A DNA stretch of 64,000 bases from Euleptes europaea. Its lineage: Eukaryota > Chordata > Lepidosauria > Squamata > Sphaerodactylidae. Positions 46,090 to 56,263 of the stretch are shown here, one piece after another. The notes under the pieces are model-generated. The model was not told the DNA's origin and did not search any database. It worked only from the letters and a program-made list of their open reading frames with translations. The translations under genes and the position numbers were made by a program. Numbering within the stretch: the stretch's first letter is position 1; each line of letters starts with the position of its first letter. The stretch covers positions 79,359,326-79,423,325 of the forward strand of contig NC_079322.1 in the NCBI RefSeq assembly GCF_029931775.1, written 5' to 3'.

Positions 46090-46380
46090 TAATTTAAGCC
46101 ATTGTTGCGAGGGGGTACACAAGTTTGGACCTTTTCGGTGGAAGCCCCACAATTATGGAATAACCTCCCCAGGAAGGTACATTTTCGATCTTTAGAAGAC
46201 AGCTGAAGACAGTTTTAGTTAGGACTGCAATTGATTAAGGCAGATCTAAATTTTGATTTAAAAATTTAGGTGTTATATATTTTTATGTAATCTATCGTAT
46301 GTGCTTTATTTATATTGTAAGCCTCCTTGAGCTCCATAAGGAAGAAAGGTGGCTAATAAATATTTTAAATAAATGAATGT
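46090..46380 (+). mobile_element. L2-like LINE 3' end
   Basis: TGGAATAACCTCCCCAGGAA, AGACAGCTGAAGACAG and TTGTAAGCCTCCTTGAGCTC to GTGGCTAATAAATATTTTAA. It ends about 70 bases before ZNF467 exon 46453. Confidence 0.6.
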
Positions 46381-46452
46381 TTTAAATAAAGCCCCCGCCC
46401 CACCCCAATGTGCAGCCTGGTCTGACTCGCAGGCGGCCCCTCCCTCTTGCAG

Positions 46453-46564
46453 GTGCCGGTGCGGTGCGAGGAGACGACTCCTCAGCTGGGCGCAGAGCGG
46501 TGGAAGGAGCGGCCGGCCCCCACGGACGCCATGCGGGAGAACTTTGGTTCCACAATCGCTCTCG
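46453..46564 (+). CDS. ZNF467: ZNF467 exon with eroded KRAB A-box and likely start
   Basis: The acceptor CTTGCAG/GTGCCG leads into VPVRCEETTPQLGAERWKER and PAPTDAMRENFGSTIAL, which follows the shape of a KRAB A box (VTFEEVAV..EEW..L....DVMRENYENLVSL) but has lost most key residues. The ATG at 46531 matches the known human start. Donor CTCG/GTAAAC, phase 1. The exon lies 70 bases after an L2-like LINE end. Confidence 0.85.
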
Positions 46565-49500
46565 GTAAACCAGCACCCCCTTTCTGCCTTATGTGGCCTC
46601 AGAGATGATGGCTGGGTGTGGGGTGGGTGGCACTGCCAGGCGATCTCTCTGTCCCCCTCCCCAGCCGCTCCATCCCTACAGAATGGGCATGCCAGGAGCT
46701 GATCTGGTTCTTCCCAGAGTCACTCCAGAAATGGAAGAGGCCAGGCTGCTGAGCGATGGAACGGAAACAAATGCCAGAATGCCTTTGGCTTAAATTGGCA
46801 CAGGTGCCATTGCCCCCCCCCCCCCGTGACATCCCCAGTCTGCCCCTCTGCCTGACCAAAGAGGACCAGGTAATAAGACGGCAGGGTTCTGATAGAGTCA
46901 GGCACCAGCATCTGTTGTGTTCCCTTGGGCACCACCCTGGCCGGGTGCCCCCGCTCCCACACACAACTCGGAAAAAGGCTGACTTTCTCCACTTCTTGCA
47001 ATGCTGAAAGAATCGGTCCACTTTAATTCTGACCCATGGAAATATGGGGAGCGTAAACCAAGTTGTAGAGCGGCCTGTTGCAATCAGGCAGACACTGCTT
47101 TGAGCCTTAAACGTGCGATCCATGGTCTCTTCCCGTGGCTGTGGGGCACAGCACACTAGAGGACCCGGGTGTTCCGAGTTCATAGAAACGCTCACCTTTG
47201 GACAAAGGTCCTCTAGTGCAAAGCTTCTTAAACTGTGGGTCGCAACTCCATATGGGGTCTCTTAACTGAAGGTAGAGGTCACGAAAAATTTGATTTATTA
47301 TCAGTAAATGTTTGATTTGTATACCTATTTTATATACCTATATACCCGGGGTCATGTAAAAATTTCTCAGGTGACAAGGGGTCGCGAGTGGGAAAAGTTT
47401 AAGAAGCCCTGCTCTAGTGTTCCTTGCCAACATGCTGCACCTGACTATTAAAACAGTAAAGCTGTGAATTATGGATCCGTGGAAAGAAAAAAAGAGGAAG
47501 AGCCTCTTGTGAAAGTGGGCCCAGTTTTGCGTAGATTGAGCCCTTTCAGGGAAAGCAGCCACGTGTGGGCTCCCGTAAGCCTCGTCTTCATCGCTGAGTG
47601 ACCTTGCGGGCACCCCGGGGCAGAGCATCACATCACCTGGAACACACTGAAGGAACCCCTTTTCAGTGTCTGGGGACAGAATGTTGGGCGACATGCATGC
47701 GTGCATGTGTGAATCTTAGCAATGGACCTGGGCTATGGTTTCCCTGCTTCTGGGTGGTCTGCCACCCCCACCTCCTGCTTGGCTTGAAATGACTGGGGGG
47801 GGTGGAATTTCACCCAGCCAAGTGTATCTCATTCTGTTTTGCAGGATCCCCCACTGCCAAACCTGAGATTGTCGCCCAGGTTGAGGAAGGTGGTTTGCCT
47901 CCAGCCAAAGCTCAGGGGGGAGCGGAGGCCAGGGACCCTCCCGGAGGCAGCCATGCAGGTCAGAGGGGAGAAGCCCCCTTCCAAGGGATCTGGGTTGCGC
48001 AGCCAGAAAGAACAATTTTCCAAGGGGTGACAGGCTTATAGGGCCGGAGGCGGGAGAGATGGGAACAGCTGTGTGTGGGGAGGCAGAGAAGGGGCCCTGG
48101 AGAGTTGTGCCCCAGCGGTCTCTGTGGCATGGTTGGAGATATGGAGGCAAACTGCTCAAAGCAGCAGAGGGGCTGTTGGGCCAGAGCACATACAAGGGGT
48201 CTGGCAGAAGGGACACATGAAGCTACAAGTTCACAAGGTTGGAAGAGACCACAAGGGCCATCCAGTCTAACCCCCTGCCATGCAGGATCCCACAATCAAA
48301 GCGCTCCCAACAGATGGCCATCCAGCCTCTGCTGAAAGACCTCTAGGGACTCCACACCCCCCCACCACCACCCCAGGCAGCGCATTCCACCGTCGAACCG
48401 CCCTCACTGTCAGAAAGTTCTTCCTAATGTTTAGGTGAAATCGCTTTTCCACATGTGACGCTGAACACACATGACGCTGCCTTCTACTGAATCAGACCCT
48501 TGGTCCATCAAGATCAGTATCGTCTACTCTGACTGGCAGCAGCTGTCCTGGGTTTCAGACTGGGGTCCTTCACATCACCTATTACCTGATCCCCTTAACG
48601 GGAGATGCTGGGGATTGAACCTGGGGCCTTCTGCGTGGCAAGCAGGTGCTCTGTCGCTTATCCACGGCCCTTGAGGCCATTGGAGTAGTACCTGAGGGAG
48701 CCTGCCCTCCCAAGTTCTGAGGGGGCCGGCTCCGTGGGCATCAGCTTGGCCAAGCCTTCGTCTGGTTTTGTAGCTTCTACGTACGAAAGTGCTGAGTCTG
48801 CTTGGCCCCCCGTGTCTGAGGCGTTGGCTTTAGTCATGCGCCCCTCTGGTCTGACATGGCAGACAAAGACAAGGCGTTCATCTTTCCTCTCCTCCCACCC
48901 ACAGGAACGGCACCCCTGGAAACTGAGGGCACCGTGAGGAGTGAGCAGCGCCCCGGGGAACCTCAGAGAGGGGCAGGAGACGCAAAGGGCCCTGAGCGAA
49001 GTTGCCCAGGTAAGGGTCTCGCCCTCCTTACCTGCCAGAAGGAAACAACCTGAGTGAGGAACAAGTGCTGGGGCACGCAACCCCTGTGAGGGGAGGCTCT
49101 GTCCTCCCCTCCCTCAGGCTGCTTCCGAGGGCGGGAGCTCCAAGGGGCCGCGTGTGCTCTCCTGCTTCCCCAGTTGGTCCAGCTTTTCCTGGGCTGGGAG
49201 AGCAGGGCCTCCCCCCGAACTTTCTGAACCTGTGGGCGCCTTTGGGATTTTGACACAGGGTGGTGGAGCCACACGGAGGCACAGAGGGAGCCCAAGTGCA
49301 GGGGGGCAGGTGGAGCAATAAAAAAAAATACACTGGGGAAGAGCCAACAATGTGGTGGCAGCCTCTCCCCAAACTACGTTAATTTAATCTGCACAGCCAA
49401 TCAGCTCTCCAGCAGCCAAGCAGAAGCCCTACTGGGCAGGAGCCCCACCTGGCCACACCCACTTAAAAAAAAAACATGCTGGGTGCCCAAAAATGGGTTA

Positions 49501-51667
49501 GTGGGCATCGTGGCACCTGCAGGCACCGCGGTGGGGACCCCTTGTGTTAGAAAAAGGCAGACCAGACCACTTCCTTGTCCTGCTGCCGGAGTCTTCCGGA
49601 GGCCTCCTATGACCTCTCGTAGGAGCCCCCTCGGCTCAACCCTCTGCCCTCCCTCCCACTCTCCTGGTGGTTCTCTTCCACACCTGCCCTTTCACTTCCT
49701 CTCTCTCTCTCTCTCCCTCTCTCTCCTGGATCCCAACAGGTGAGTGGCTGATCCGGACAGTGAAGGTGGAAGCCGAAGACTACTCGGAGTGGCCGGCTGG
49801 GCTGAGCGCAGAGGTGCTGTTCTCGGGGTTGCCTGTGGGGGGCATCTGTAAGTCCGAGGGCCTCCACACGGGGGGAGAGTTCAGCACCAACGGGGGCCTG
49901 GGTGAGCTCTCTGGCCTAGCGCTGCAGCAGTGGCAGATGCTGAACGAGGAGAAGCCGCTGGGCTGCCCCCGGTGCGAGCATCCTGGAGACCCGCCGGAGG
50001 GCGTGCAGGGAGACCCTCGCCCGCGCCCCTTCGCTTGCCCCCAGTGTGGCAAAGCCTTCGGCAAGAAGGCCCACCTGACGCGGCACGCCCGAGTGCACAC
50101 AGGAGAGCGCCCCTTCGCCTGCTCCCATTGTGGCCGCCGCTTCTCACAGAAGATCCACCTGGGCTCTCACGAGCGCGTGCACACGGGGGAGCGGCCCTTC
50201 CCCTGCGACCGCTGCCCCAAGACCTTCCGTAAGAAGACCCACCTGGTGCGCCACCAGCTGACCCACACTGGGGAGCGCCCCCACGCCTGCCCGCTCTGCT
50301 CCCGCAGCTTCGTCCATCGCCGGCACCTGCTGCGGCACCAGCGACTCCACGAGGAAGGGAATGCGGCTTACGAGGCCCAGGCAGAACAGGGGAGGGGGCC
50401 AGAGCCCTACCACCGTGACCTCGAACCCGGGCAGGACGCAGAGCCCCCCCACAGGGAGCACATGGAACTTGGGCAGACCACGGCCACTTCTGTTGAACTG
50501 GGGCAGGCCGCCGCCCCCTGCAGAGACCAGAGGGAAATGGGGCAGACGCCCCCACCGTACCAGCAGGAAGAGGCTGACCTCGGGCCGGTTCTCGCCTCCT
50601 GCATGGGACCGCCACAACCGTATCTGGGCCCAGCCCTCTTTAAGGCTCAGGCTGAGCAAGAACTGGGCAGAGTCCCTTGCATGGACCACCCCAGGCTGAG
50701 AGAGACTCTTGCTCCCGGCGTTGTTTACCCTGAGCCGGGGCCCTGCGGTGTGCTGTGTGGGGTACGGGCTGAGGCCGAGGGCGGCATTCTCTACATGGAG
50801 CAGGTCAGCAAGACGGAGCCGGTGGAGGAGGAGGAGGAGGCCGGCTCCTGCCCGTTGCCTGAAGAGAAGCCGTTTCTGTGCTCTGACTGCGGAAAGGCCT
50901 TCGCCTGGAGGAAGAATCTGGCTTCCCACCAGCGGCTCCACGCCGAGGGTGGGCGTCCTTTTTCTTGTGCCGAGTGCGGGAGGGGCTTCAGCGACAAGCG
51001 CCACCTGACCGCGCACTTGCGTGGGCACATGGGCCTCTTGCCCTATGCTTGCCCACACTGTGAAAGAAGCTTTGCGCACCGGGCTGGCTTGGCTGCACAC
51101 CAGTGCGGCGGCCATGCCGGGCAGCGGCCCTTTGCTTGCAGCGAGTGCGGCCGGTGTTTTGCCCACAAGCGGCACCTGCAGAGACATCGGCGCAACCAGC
51201 ACTCAGCCGACCGCCCGTTCTCCTGCGCTCAGTGCGGCCGCACCTTTAGCACCCGAGCCAGCTTGCTGGCACACATCAAATCCCACACCGGCCAGCGTCC
51301 CTTTGCCTGCCCGCTGTGCGGCCGGGCGTTCAGCCGGAAGTCGCACCTGGCCCGGCACGAAGCGGTGCACACGGGGCTGCGCCCTCACGCCTGCTCCCAA
51401 TGCCCGCGCCGCTTCAGCTCCAAGACCAATTTGGTGCGGCACCAGGCGGTGCACACTGGCCTGCGCCCATACATCTGCACCCACTGTGCCCGCAGCTTCA
51501 GCCGCAAGACACACCTCTTGCGCCATGAGCGCACCCACACCAGCGCCCCCTTGGCCAGTGTCCCCGGCTGGCCCCCTGCCCTGCCCCAGAGCGTCCTGCC
51601 CCAGCAGCCTCCTCCACCGGAGCAGCCCCTGCTCTTCCCCATGGCTTTTGAGTCAGCCTGGCAGTGA
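46531..51667 (+). CDS. ZNF467: Zinc finger protein 467, 12 C2H2 fingers
   Basis: Nuclear C2H2 zinc-finger transcription regulator. Spliced CDS 46531-46564, 47845-47958, 48905-49009 and 49740-51667 gives 726 residues; human is about 595. The start MRENFGSTIALG aligns with the remembered human start MRETLEALSSLG. Next come PERSCPGEWLIRTVKVE (human TCPGEEWMIRKVKVE) and a first cluster of four fingers (about 184-288) with FSQKIHLGSHERVHTGERP. A 170-residue linker follows, then eight fingers (about 464-684) with FSRKSHLARHEAVHTG, FSSKTNLVRHQAVHTG and FSRKTHLLRHERTH, all specific to ZNF467. All four exons join in frame with canonical sites. The gene is divergent from SSPO as in mammals. If translation starts in the CpG-island exon, 34 residues would be added. 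VKVEAED near residue 92 fits a negatively-charged SUMO-acceptor motif. Confidence 0.93.
47219..47411. mobile_element. hAT-type MITE, 193 bp
   Basis: Ends CAAAGCTTCTTAAACT and AAGTTTAAGAAGCCCTG form inverted repeats. Perfect 8-bp target duplication CTCTAGTG at 47211-47218 and 47412-47419. It lies in the ZNF467 intron before exon 47845. Confidence 0.88.
47845..47958 (+). CDS. ZNF467: ZNF467 exon, KRAB-junction remnant
   Basis: Encodes GSPTAKPEIVAQVEEGGLPP, which matches the KRAB A/b junction pattern G-x-PVSKPDLIxQLExG, then a low-complexity tail PAKAQGGAEARDPPGGSHA. The intron position just before this Gly is the same as in KRAB zinc-finger genes. Phase 1 at both ends. Confidence 0.88.
48229..48455 (-). 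mobile_element. CR1 LINE 3' fragment (second subfamily)
   Basis: TTCACAAGGTTGGAAGAGAC and CAGATGGCCATCCAGCCTCT; the same subfamily recurs at 63.27 kb. Confidence 0.72.
48470..48670 (-). mobile_element. tRNA-Ala-derived SINE
   Basis: Reversed copy with AGGTTCAATCCCCAGCATCT on the minus strand; directly follows a CR1 fragment. Confidence 0.75.
48905..49009 (+). CDS. ZNF467: ZNF467 exon, spacer
   Basis: Encodes GTAPLETEGTVRSEQRPGEP and QRGAGDAKGPERSCP. No domain; it corresponds to the human spacer ending in TCPG. Acceptor CCCACAG, donor GTAAGG, phase 1 at both ends. Confidence 0.88.
49352..49544. mobile_element. hAT-type MITE fragment (GGGGACCCCT family)
   Basis: The right end GGTGGGGACCCCTTG and the interior blocks GCACAGCCAATCAG and CCCACCTGGCCACACCC match the copy near 385-562. 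It lies in the ZNF467 intron before the terminal exon. Confidence 0.55.
49740..51667 (+). CDS. ZNF467: ZNF467 terminal exon with all zinc fingers
   Basis: The acceptor CCAACAG/GTGAGT leads into GEWLIRTVKVEAEDYSEW. Fingers 1-4: FGKKAHLTRHARVH, FSQKIHLGSHERVH, FRKKTHLVRHQLTH, FVHRRHLLRHQRLH. Linker 50350-50860. Fingers 5-12: FAWRKNLASHQRLH, FSDKRHLTAHLRGH, FAHRAGLAAHQCGGH, FAHKRHLQRHRRNQH, FSTRASLLAHIKSH, FSRKSHLARHEAVH, FSSKTNLVRHQAVH, FSRKTHLLRHERTH. Fingers 7 and 8 have H-x4-H spacing. Just before finger 1, EKPLGCPRC keeps two cysteines of a lost finger. The stop is TGA at 51665. Confidence 0.95.
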
Positions 51668-52282
51668 TTGAGTGGCCCCCCAGTTTGTGCTGTGGGCTAA
51701 AATCCAGGCCTGTGGGAGCCAAAATCCAGACAAAGACTCACACCCCCGCCCCGCAATTCCAGGCCAAGGAATATTTGAGGCTTGCCGAAACTATACATTA
51801 AGCAAATGTACATACATTGGCATATTTTGCATCATTTTGATGGTTAAAGCCTTTGTCTAAGGCAGTGTAATGAAACCGAAGGAAACTGTGTATTGCTTGA
51901 TGGAGGGAAGGCAGCAGAGGCTGCAGAGGGCATATGGCTCCCTCCCCCAGGGGGGTCGGGGGGAATGGAAGGTGTGAGGCATCATTCACTAGGTATTGCT
52001 TTCAAAACTGTCTTTAGCACCAAAGGAACTGGAAACTTGGCTTTCTGAAAGCAAAAAGACGGGGGGGGGGGGAATACTAAGAGGATGCCGAGTCCTGAAC
52101 CCAGAGCCAACCTGTGCCCCCGCAGAAGATCACAAAATACGCACAGATCTGCGTATATTTACCCAGCAACCATTTCATCTTTTAAATATAATGGAACATT
52201 TAAAACAAACAAATCATTTTAGTAGCATCATAAGGCAAATGTAAATTACATTTTTTAAAAGTTTTTTTCTGATATAAACAAA

Positions 52283-52288
52283 AATAAA
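52283..52288 (+). terminator. ZNF467: Candidate polyA signal of ZNF467
   Basis: First AATAAA downstream of the ZNF467 stop, about 616 bases on, in AT-rich sequence. It is placed by position only. Confidence 0.45.
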
Positions 52289-52756
52289 CTAATTAAATTC
52301 TGCCCCTAGTGTGACTTATTTCAGGGCTATTTGTTTATTTAACTTTGTTTGTACCCCACTTGTCTCCCCAAGATGGTCAAGAAAATTTCCGTCTTAGATT
52401 TTGAACACTTTTGAAAGCTGCAATCTGCATGAACTGCATAGATGTTGCCTCCTGGCACTGGTATTCACAGGTGACTGCCTCTGGGTGTGGCGGTTCCCTT
52501 TAGTTACCTTGGCTAGGAGCCACTGAGAGACCTCTCCTCCACGAATCTGTCTAATCTGGAAAGCCTCCCCCCCCCACTCCCTGTGGCCATCTTAACACAC
52601 CTGGTTTGATTCCCCCACCCTTACATCTTGATTTTATCATTCTGGTGCCACCTGACTCCTCTTCTTCATTCCCCCAGGAGTTTCCAGGGCAACTTTTTTC
52701 TGTGACCGTTTTCTTCTTGGAGGAGAGAATATTTGTGTTACTTGTAAAATGCATTT

Positions 52757-53085
52757 ACATGTTGAGGATCCCTTATCCGCACATCCGATATCCAGACTGA
52801 TCCGAAAACTGGACCTCTTGAGCCAGCACACAGGCATGACTCACGGGCCCTCAGCAGCGCCACTGATGGTTCAAAATATTGTTTAAAATTACATTCAAAA
52901 TTACATTCAAAATATTGTTTAAAATTACATTCAGGCTATGTGTATAAAGTATATATAAAACATAAAATGAATTTCGTGTTTAGACTTGGGTCTCATCCCC
53001 AAGATATCTCATTATGTATATGCAAATATTCAGAAATATGGAAAGATCTGAAATGCTGACCACTTCTGGTCCCTAGCAGTCTGGA
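52757..53085 (-). mobile_element. Tigger-like (Tc1/mariner) non-autonomous element
   Basis: On the minus strand: GGGACCAGAAGTGGTCAGC, GAATATTTGCATATACATAA, GAGATATCTTGGGGATGAGA and GGATAAGGGATCCTCAACAT. This text resembles vertebrate Tigger-derived MITEs as I remember them. Confidence 0.5.
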
Positions 53086-53823
53086 GAAGGGATACACAAC
53101 CTGTAGTTAGGTGCAGTTGAGCAGATTTTGTCTAGGTGCAGAAACAAGCACACAGCAGAGGCCCGTCCAGATTCACACCCCCATCCGTCCCAAGGAGCAA
53201 CGTACTCTACCAGCCGCTTCCAAAAACGTCACTGCGCATTTCCTCTTGCCTGGGATGCTGCTGTTCATCTCCAAAGGGCCGTGACCCCGTGACCAAACAA
53301 GATCCTTGATATCGCTCCTGCTGTCTTTAGATCCAATTTAATTATTTTTCTGGTGTGCGTTAACCTCTGAAGACTGGGTACAAATTTCGGAGGGAATAAT
53401 GTATTGAAATAGCTTAATTAACTTGCCTTCTCTATTACACCATGTTCTGTATTGTGTCTGCCCTCACAACAACCTTGCAAGGTAGGAGATATTCCCATTT
53501 TTACAGTTAAGAAACTGAGGCTGGGAGAAGTTCATGGTAAGTTTGTGGCCCAGTGTAGTGCATCAGTTACAAATGGACTAGGATCCAGGGCCCCCGGGTT
53601 CAATCTCCACCCCCACAATTGTGAACGAAGCACGGGGTCCTTGGGCCGGTCACTAACCTACGGCAAGGTTGCTGCAAAGGTAAAATGAGGGAAAGCCAGG
53701 CCCCTTGTTCTGAGGACCTCGAGACAAAAATGTGCCAGACCGCTTAGGCTCAAGGCCGAACGTGCCAGCGCCCAGGGCTGCTTCCCACCCTCCGCCAGCT
53801 CACCCCAATCTGCAGTGGGTGGA

Positions 53824-53880
53824 TTCACAGAATCATAGAGTTGGAAGGGACCCCCAGGGCCATCTAGTCCAACCCTGCAG
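53824..53880 (-). mobile_element. CR1 LINE 3' tip
   Basis: CAGAATCATAGAGTTGGAAG and GGGCCATCTAGTCCAACCCT only. Confidence 0.65.
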
Positions 53881-54229
53881 ATTCTGGAGGCCTGAGCAAA
53901 GGTTTTTAGGTGGGCCGCCACACGGGCCAGCTGAAGCCTCTCACATTCCTCAGGGGGCTCAGCATCCCCGTCCTGACGCCTGCCTGGTGGGCCGTGCTTG
54001 GGTTGAACACTGCTGCCCCGACACCAAGTTTCACCCAACAGAGAGGCTGGAGAATGACCAGCAGAGCAGGGGCAGGAGGCAGGGGACCCGGCCTCTTCCT
54101 GCACCCCTATGTGACTAGTCCCACCCCAAGTGCCAAATCTACGCTCTGCGCAACACATCTGGACTGCCAGCGTCTTCGGGTGGCCTGGAGCTCCCTCCCT
54201 CCCTCCCTCCGTAGTGCGGACAGCGCCAG

Positions 54230-55480
54230 GTTGGGAGCCTCCTGGAGATTTGGGGCTGGAGCCTGGGGGGTGGGAGACGGGGCTGCGAAGGGAGGGGCGC
54301 CTGGGCAGCGGGAGCCTCCCCCCTTCCGCCGGGCCTCCGGCGGGTGCGGCGAGCGCGCGTGGCCCGGGCAGCGAGAGCCGAGAGCCGCGGGGGGGAGGGG
54401 GGCGGAAGGCTGCGGGGGGGGGAGGGGGAGAAGAGGACCCCCCCCCAAAAAAAAGCCGCGCCCTGCGGGGAGAGGGAGCCTGAGGCTGCGTTGCCAGGGA
54501 GGCGGGAGGCGGCGGCGGGAGAGAGAGAGAGAGGGGGGCCACTGATGCCTGGGAGGGTTGGCCGCTCTGCAGAGGCCCCTTTTCCCCATCCGAATCCTCC
54601 TGGGGGCTTTGGGGCTGGGTTCGGAGACTCTGGGGGGGGGGGAGAAAGGGCCTCTAAAGGTAAAGGTAAAGGTCCCCTGTGCAAGCACCGGTGACGTCAC
54701 ACCCCAACGTTTCCAAGGCAGACTTTGTTTGCGGGGTGGTTTGCCAGTGCCTTCCCCAGTCATCTTCCCTTTACCCCCAGCAAGCTGGGTACTCATTTCA
54801 CCGACCTCGACCTCGGAAGGATGGGAGGCTGAGTCCACCTTGAGCGGGCTACCTGAAACCAACTTCCGTCGGGATCGAACTCAGGTCGTGAGCAGAGCTT
54901 GGACTGCAGTACTGCAGCTTACCACTCTGCGCCACGGGGCTCGTCAAAGGGCCTCTAGAGAGGGGCAACCCCAAGGAAAACCTTCCAGGCATCAATGGCA
55001 AGAGAGCGGTTGCCGGGCGCGCGCGGACCCGCGGGGCGGCCGGCCGGCGCTTGGCAGGAGAGCGAGGAGGGAGGGAGGGAGGGAGGGAGGGACGGGGCTG
55101 GGGGCTGGGGTGGGCGACTCCCCGGCAGCGTCTCCCGGGGGGCGGGGGGCGAGCGAGGCAGGTCCTGCCCCCCCCGGGGAGGGACCCTGGCGAGCAGCTG
55201 TGGGTCCGAGGAGCGGAGACGGGCCGGGCGGACCGTCGGGGCGGGCCGGGCCGCCACTGGCTGCGGGTAGGGAGGGCGCGGGGCTCCCGCTTCGAGCCCC
55301 CCCCCCCTCTCCAGGGGCGGACTTGGCCCGGGGAGCCCGGGGGCGGCTGCCCTGCTCTCCGGCAGCCCTGCCCGAAGGAGAGGGAGGCCCGGAGACGGCG
55401 GGCGGGCGGTGAAGGGCAACCCCCCTCTCTGCCCCCCCCTCCTGAGATCCAGGTCCTTCCCGGGAGGCTGTTAGAGGCGT
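54230..55480 (+). promoter_or_regulatory. LRRC61: CpG island, likely LRRC61 promoter
   Basis: Two very GC- and CpG-rich blocks (about 54,230-54,640 and 54,990-55,480) split by a Sauria-type SINE. They lie upstream of LRRC61 in the right orientation. The plus strand is strongly G-rich around 54,385-54,440 and carries a (GGGA)n run near 55,062-55,092. No transcription start can be fixed. Confidence 0.7.
54655..54945 (-). mobile_element. Sauria-type tRNA-derived SINE
   Basis: The minus strand starts GAGCCCCGTGGCGCAGAGTG (A box) and has GAGTTCGATCCCGACGG (B box), then CTCAAGGT and CCATCCTTCCGAGGT blocks typical of squamate Sauria SINEs, and a longer tail ending in repeated ACCTTT. It splits the LRRC61 CpG island. 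Confidence 0.82.
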
Positions 55481-55627
55481 CGAAAGATCCTGGCCTAGGC
55501 GAGCGGGCTGCTGCAGGGGACTCCCGGGCATCCCATCCTGGCTGCCTCGGTCCAGCTCCCCTCCCCTGCACATGAGAAGCAGTTCAGGTCTCCCCACCAC
55601 ACTCACACTCACACACACAGGGTGCAG

Positions 55628-56075
55628 AGGGGGGCTGACTCAGGGGCAGAGCACCTGCTTGCCGCGCAGAAGGTCCCAGGTTCAGTCCCCAGCATCTCCA
55701 GGTAAAAGGGATCAGGCAACAGCTGAAGTAGGTAAAGACCTTTCTCTGCCTGAGACCCTGGAGAGCCGCTGCCAGCCTGAGCAGACAAGAGTGACCTTGA
55801 TGGACCAAAGAGGTCTGATTTCAGTAGAAGGCAGCTTCATGTGTTCATGTCTTATGCTTTTCTGGGAAGGGCTGTGGCTCAGTGGTAGAGCATCTGCTTT
55901 GCATACAAAAGGTCCCAGGTTGAATCCCTGGCATCTCCAGTAAGGACCAGATTGTAGGTGACAGGAAAGACCTCCTCCTGAGACCCTGGAGAGCCGCTGC
56001 CAGTCTGAGCAGACAATACTGACCTTGATGGGTCATAAAGTTTTGATTCAGCATAAGGCAGCTTCGTTTGTGTGA
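55628..56075 (+). mobile_element. Two tandem tRNA-Ala-derived SINEs
   Basis: Copies at 55628-55855 and 55868-56075, both plus strand, each with A and B boxes and the GGAGAGCCGCTGCCAG block. They lie between the CpG island and the LRRC61 coding exon. Confidence 0.78.
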
Positions 56076-56194
56076 GTGAGAGAGCGAGAGCGCGTGCAAC
56101 GAAACCAAAGAATTTGTTATTTCCTTGCCTGGGCTGGCCTGGGTTGCTAATTGATGGCAGAGCCCTGATCCTGCCTCCTTCTCCTCTCTTCCAG

Positions 56195-56263
56195 GAGCTC
56201 TGAGGATTTGGGCCCGCTTTCCTCTGAGATGAGCCGGGCAGCGCAGGGGTGAGCCATACCAGA
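56195..56263 (+). other. LRRC61: LRRC61 5' UTR part of coding exon
   Basis: The acceptor CTCTCTTCCAG ends at 56194 and is followed by 69 untranslated bases before the ATG. The upstream non-coding exon should lie in the CpG island at 54.2-55.5 kb; I cannot fix its donor. GCTGCGG/GTAGGG near 55,266 is one weak candidate. Confidence 0.6.

Larger units (their letters stand above)
40996..46452 (+). other. ZNF467: Intron between ZNF467 CpG-island exon and KRAB-remnant exon
   Basis: Contains CR1, SINE and 5S-SINE fragments. 44,480-44,880 is a G- and purine-rich tract without a clear gene. 41,860-42,540 and 45,000-46,080 show nothing recognisable. Confidence 0.45.
52289..54229 (+). other. Spacer between ZNF467 and LRRC61
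   Basis: AT-rich on the left, with the Tigger-like element, a SINE-like stretch at 53,545-53,700 and a CR1 tip. No gene seen. Confidence 0.5.

Noticed and set aside
49881-51202. Long minus-strand frames opposite the ZNF467 finger exon
   Set aside because: Mirror frames of a repetitive C2H2 coding sequence; the plus strand has the fingers and splice sites.
54692-54699. CRE site TGACGTCA as an LRRC61 promoter element
   Set aside because: It is part of the SINE and recurs in altered form (TGATGTCA) in the other SINE copy, so it is not evidence for a selected promoter site.
53658-55571. Several 240-290-codon frames on both strands near LRRC61
   Set aside because: Same GC-rich CpG-island effect; they run through a SINE and microsatellites and have no family resemblance.
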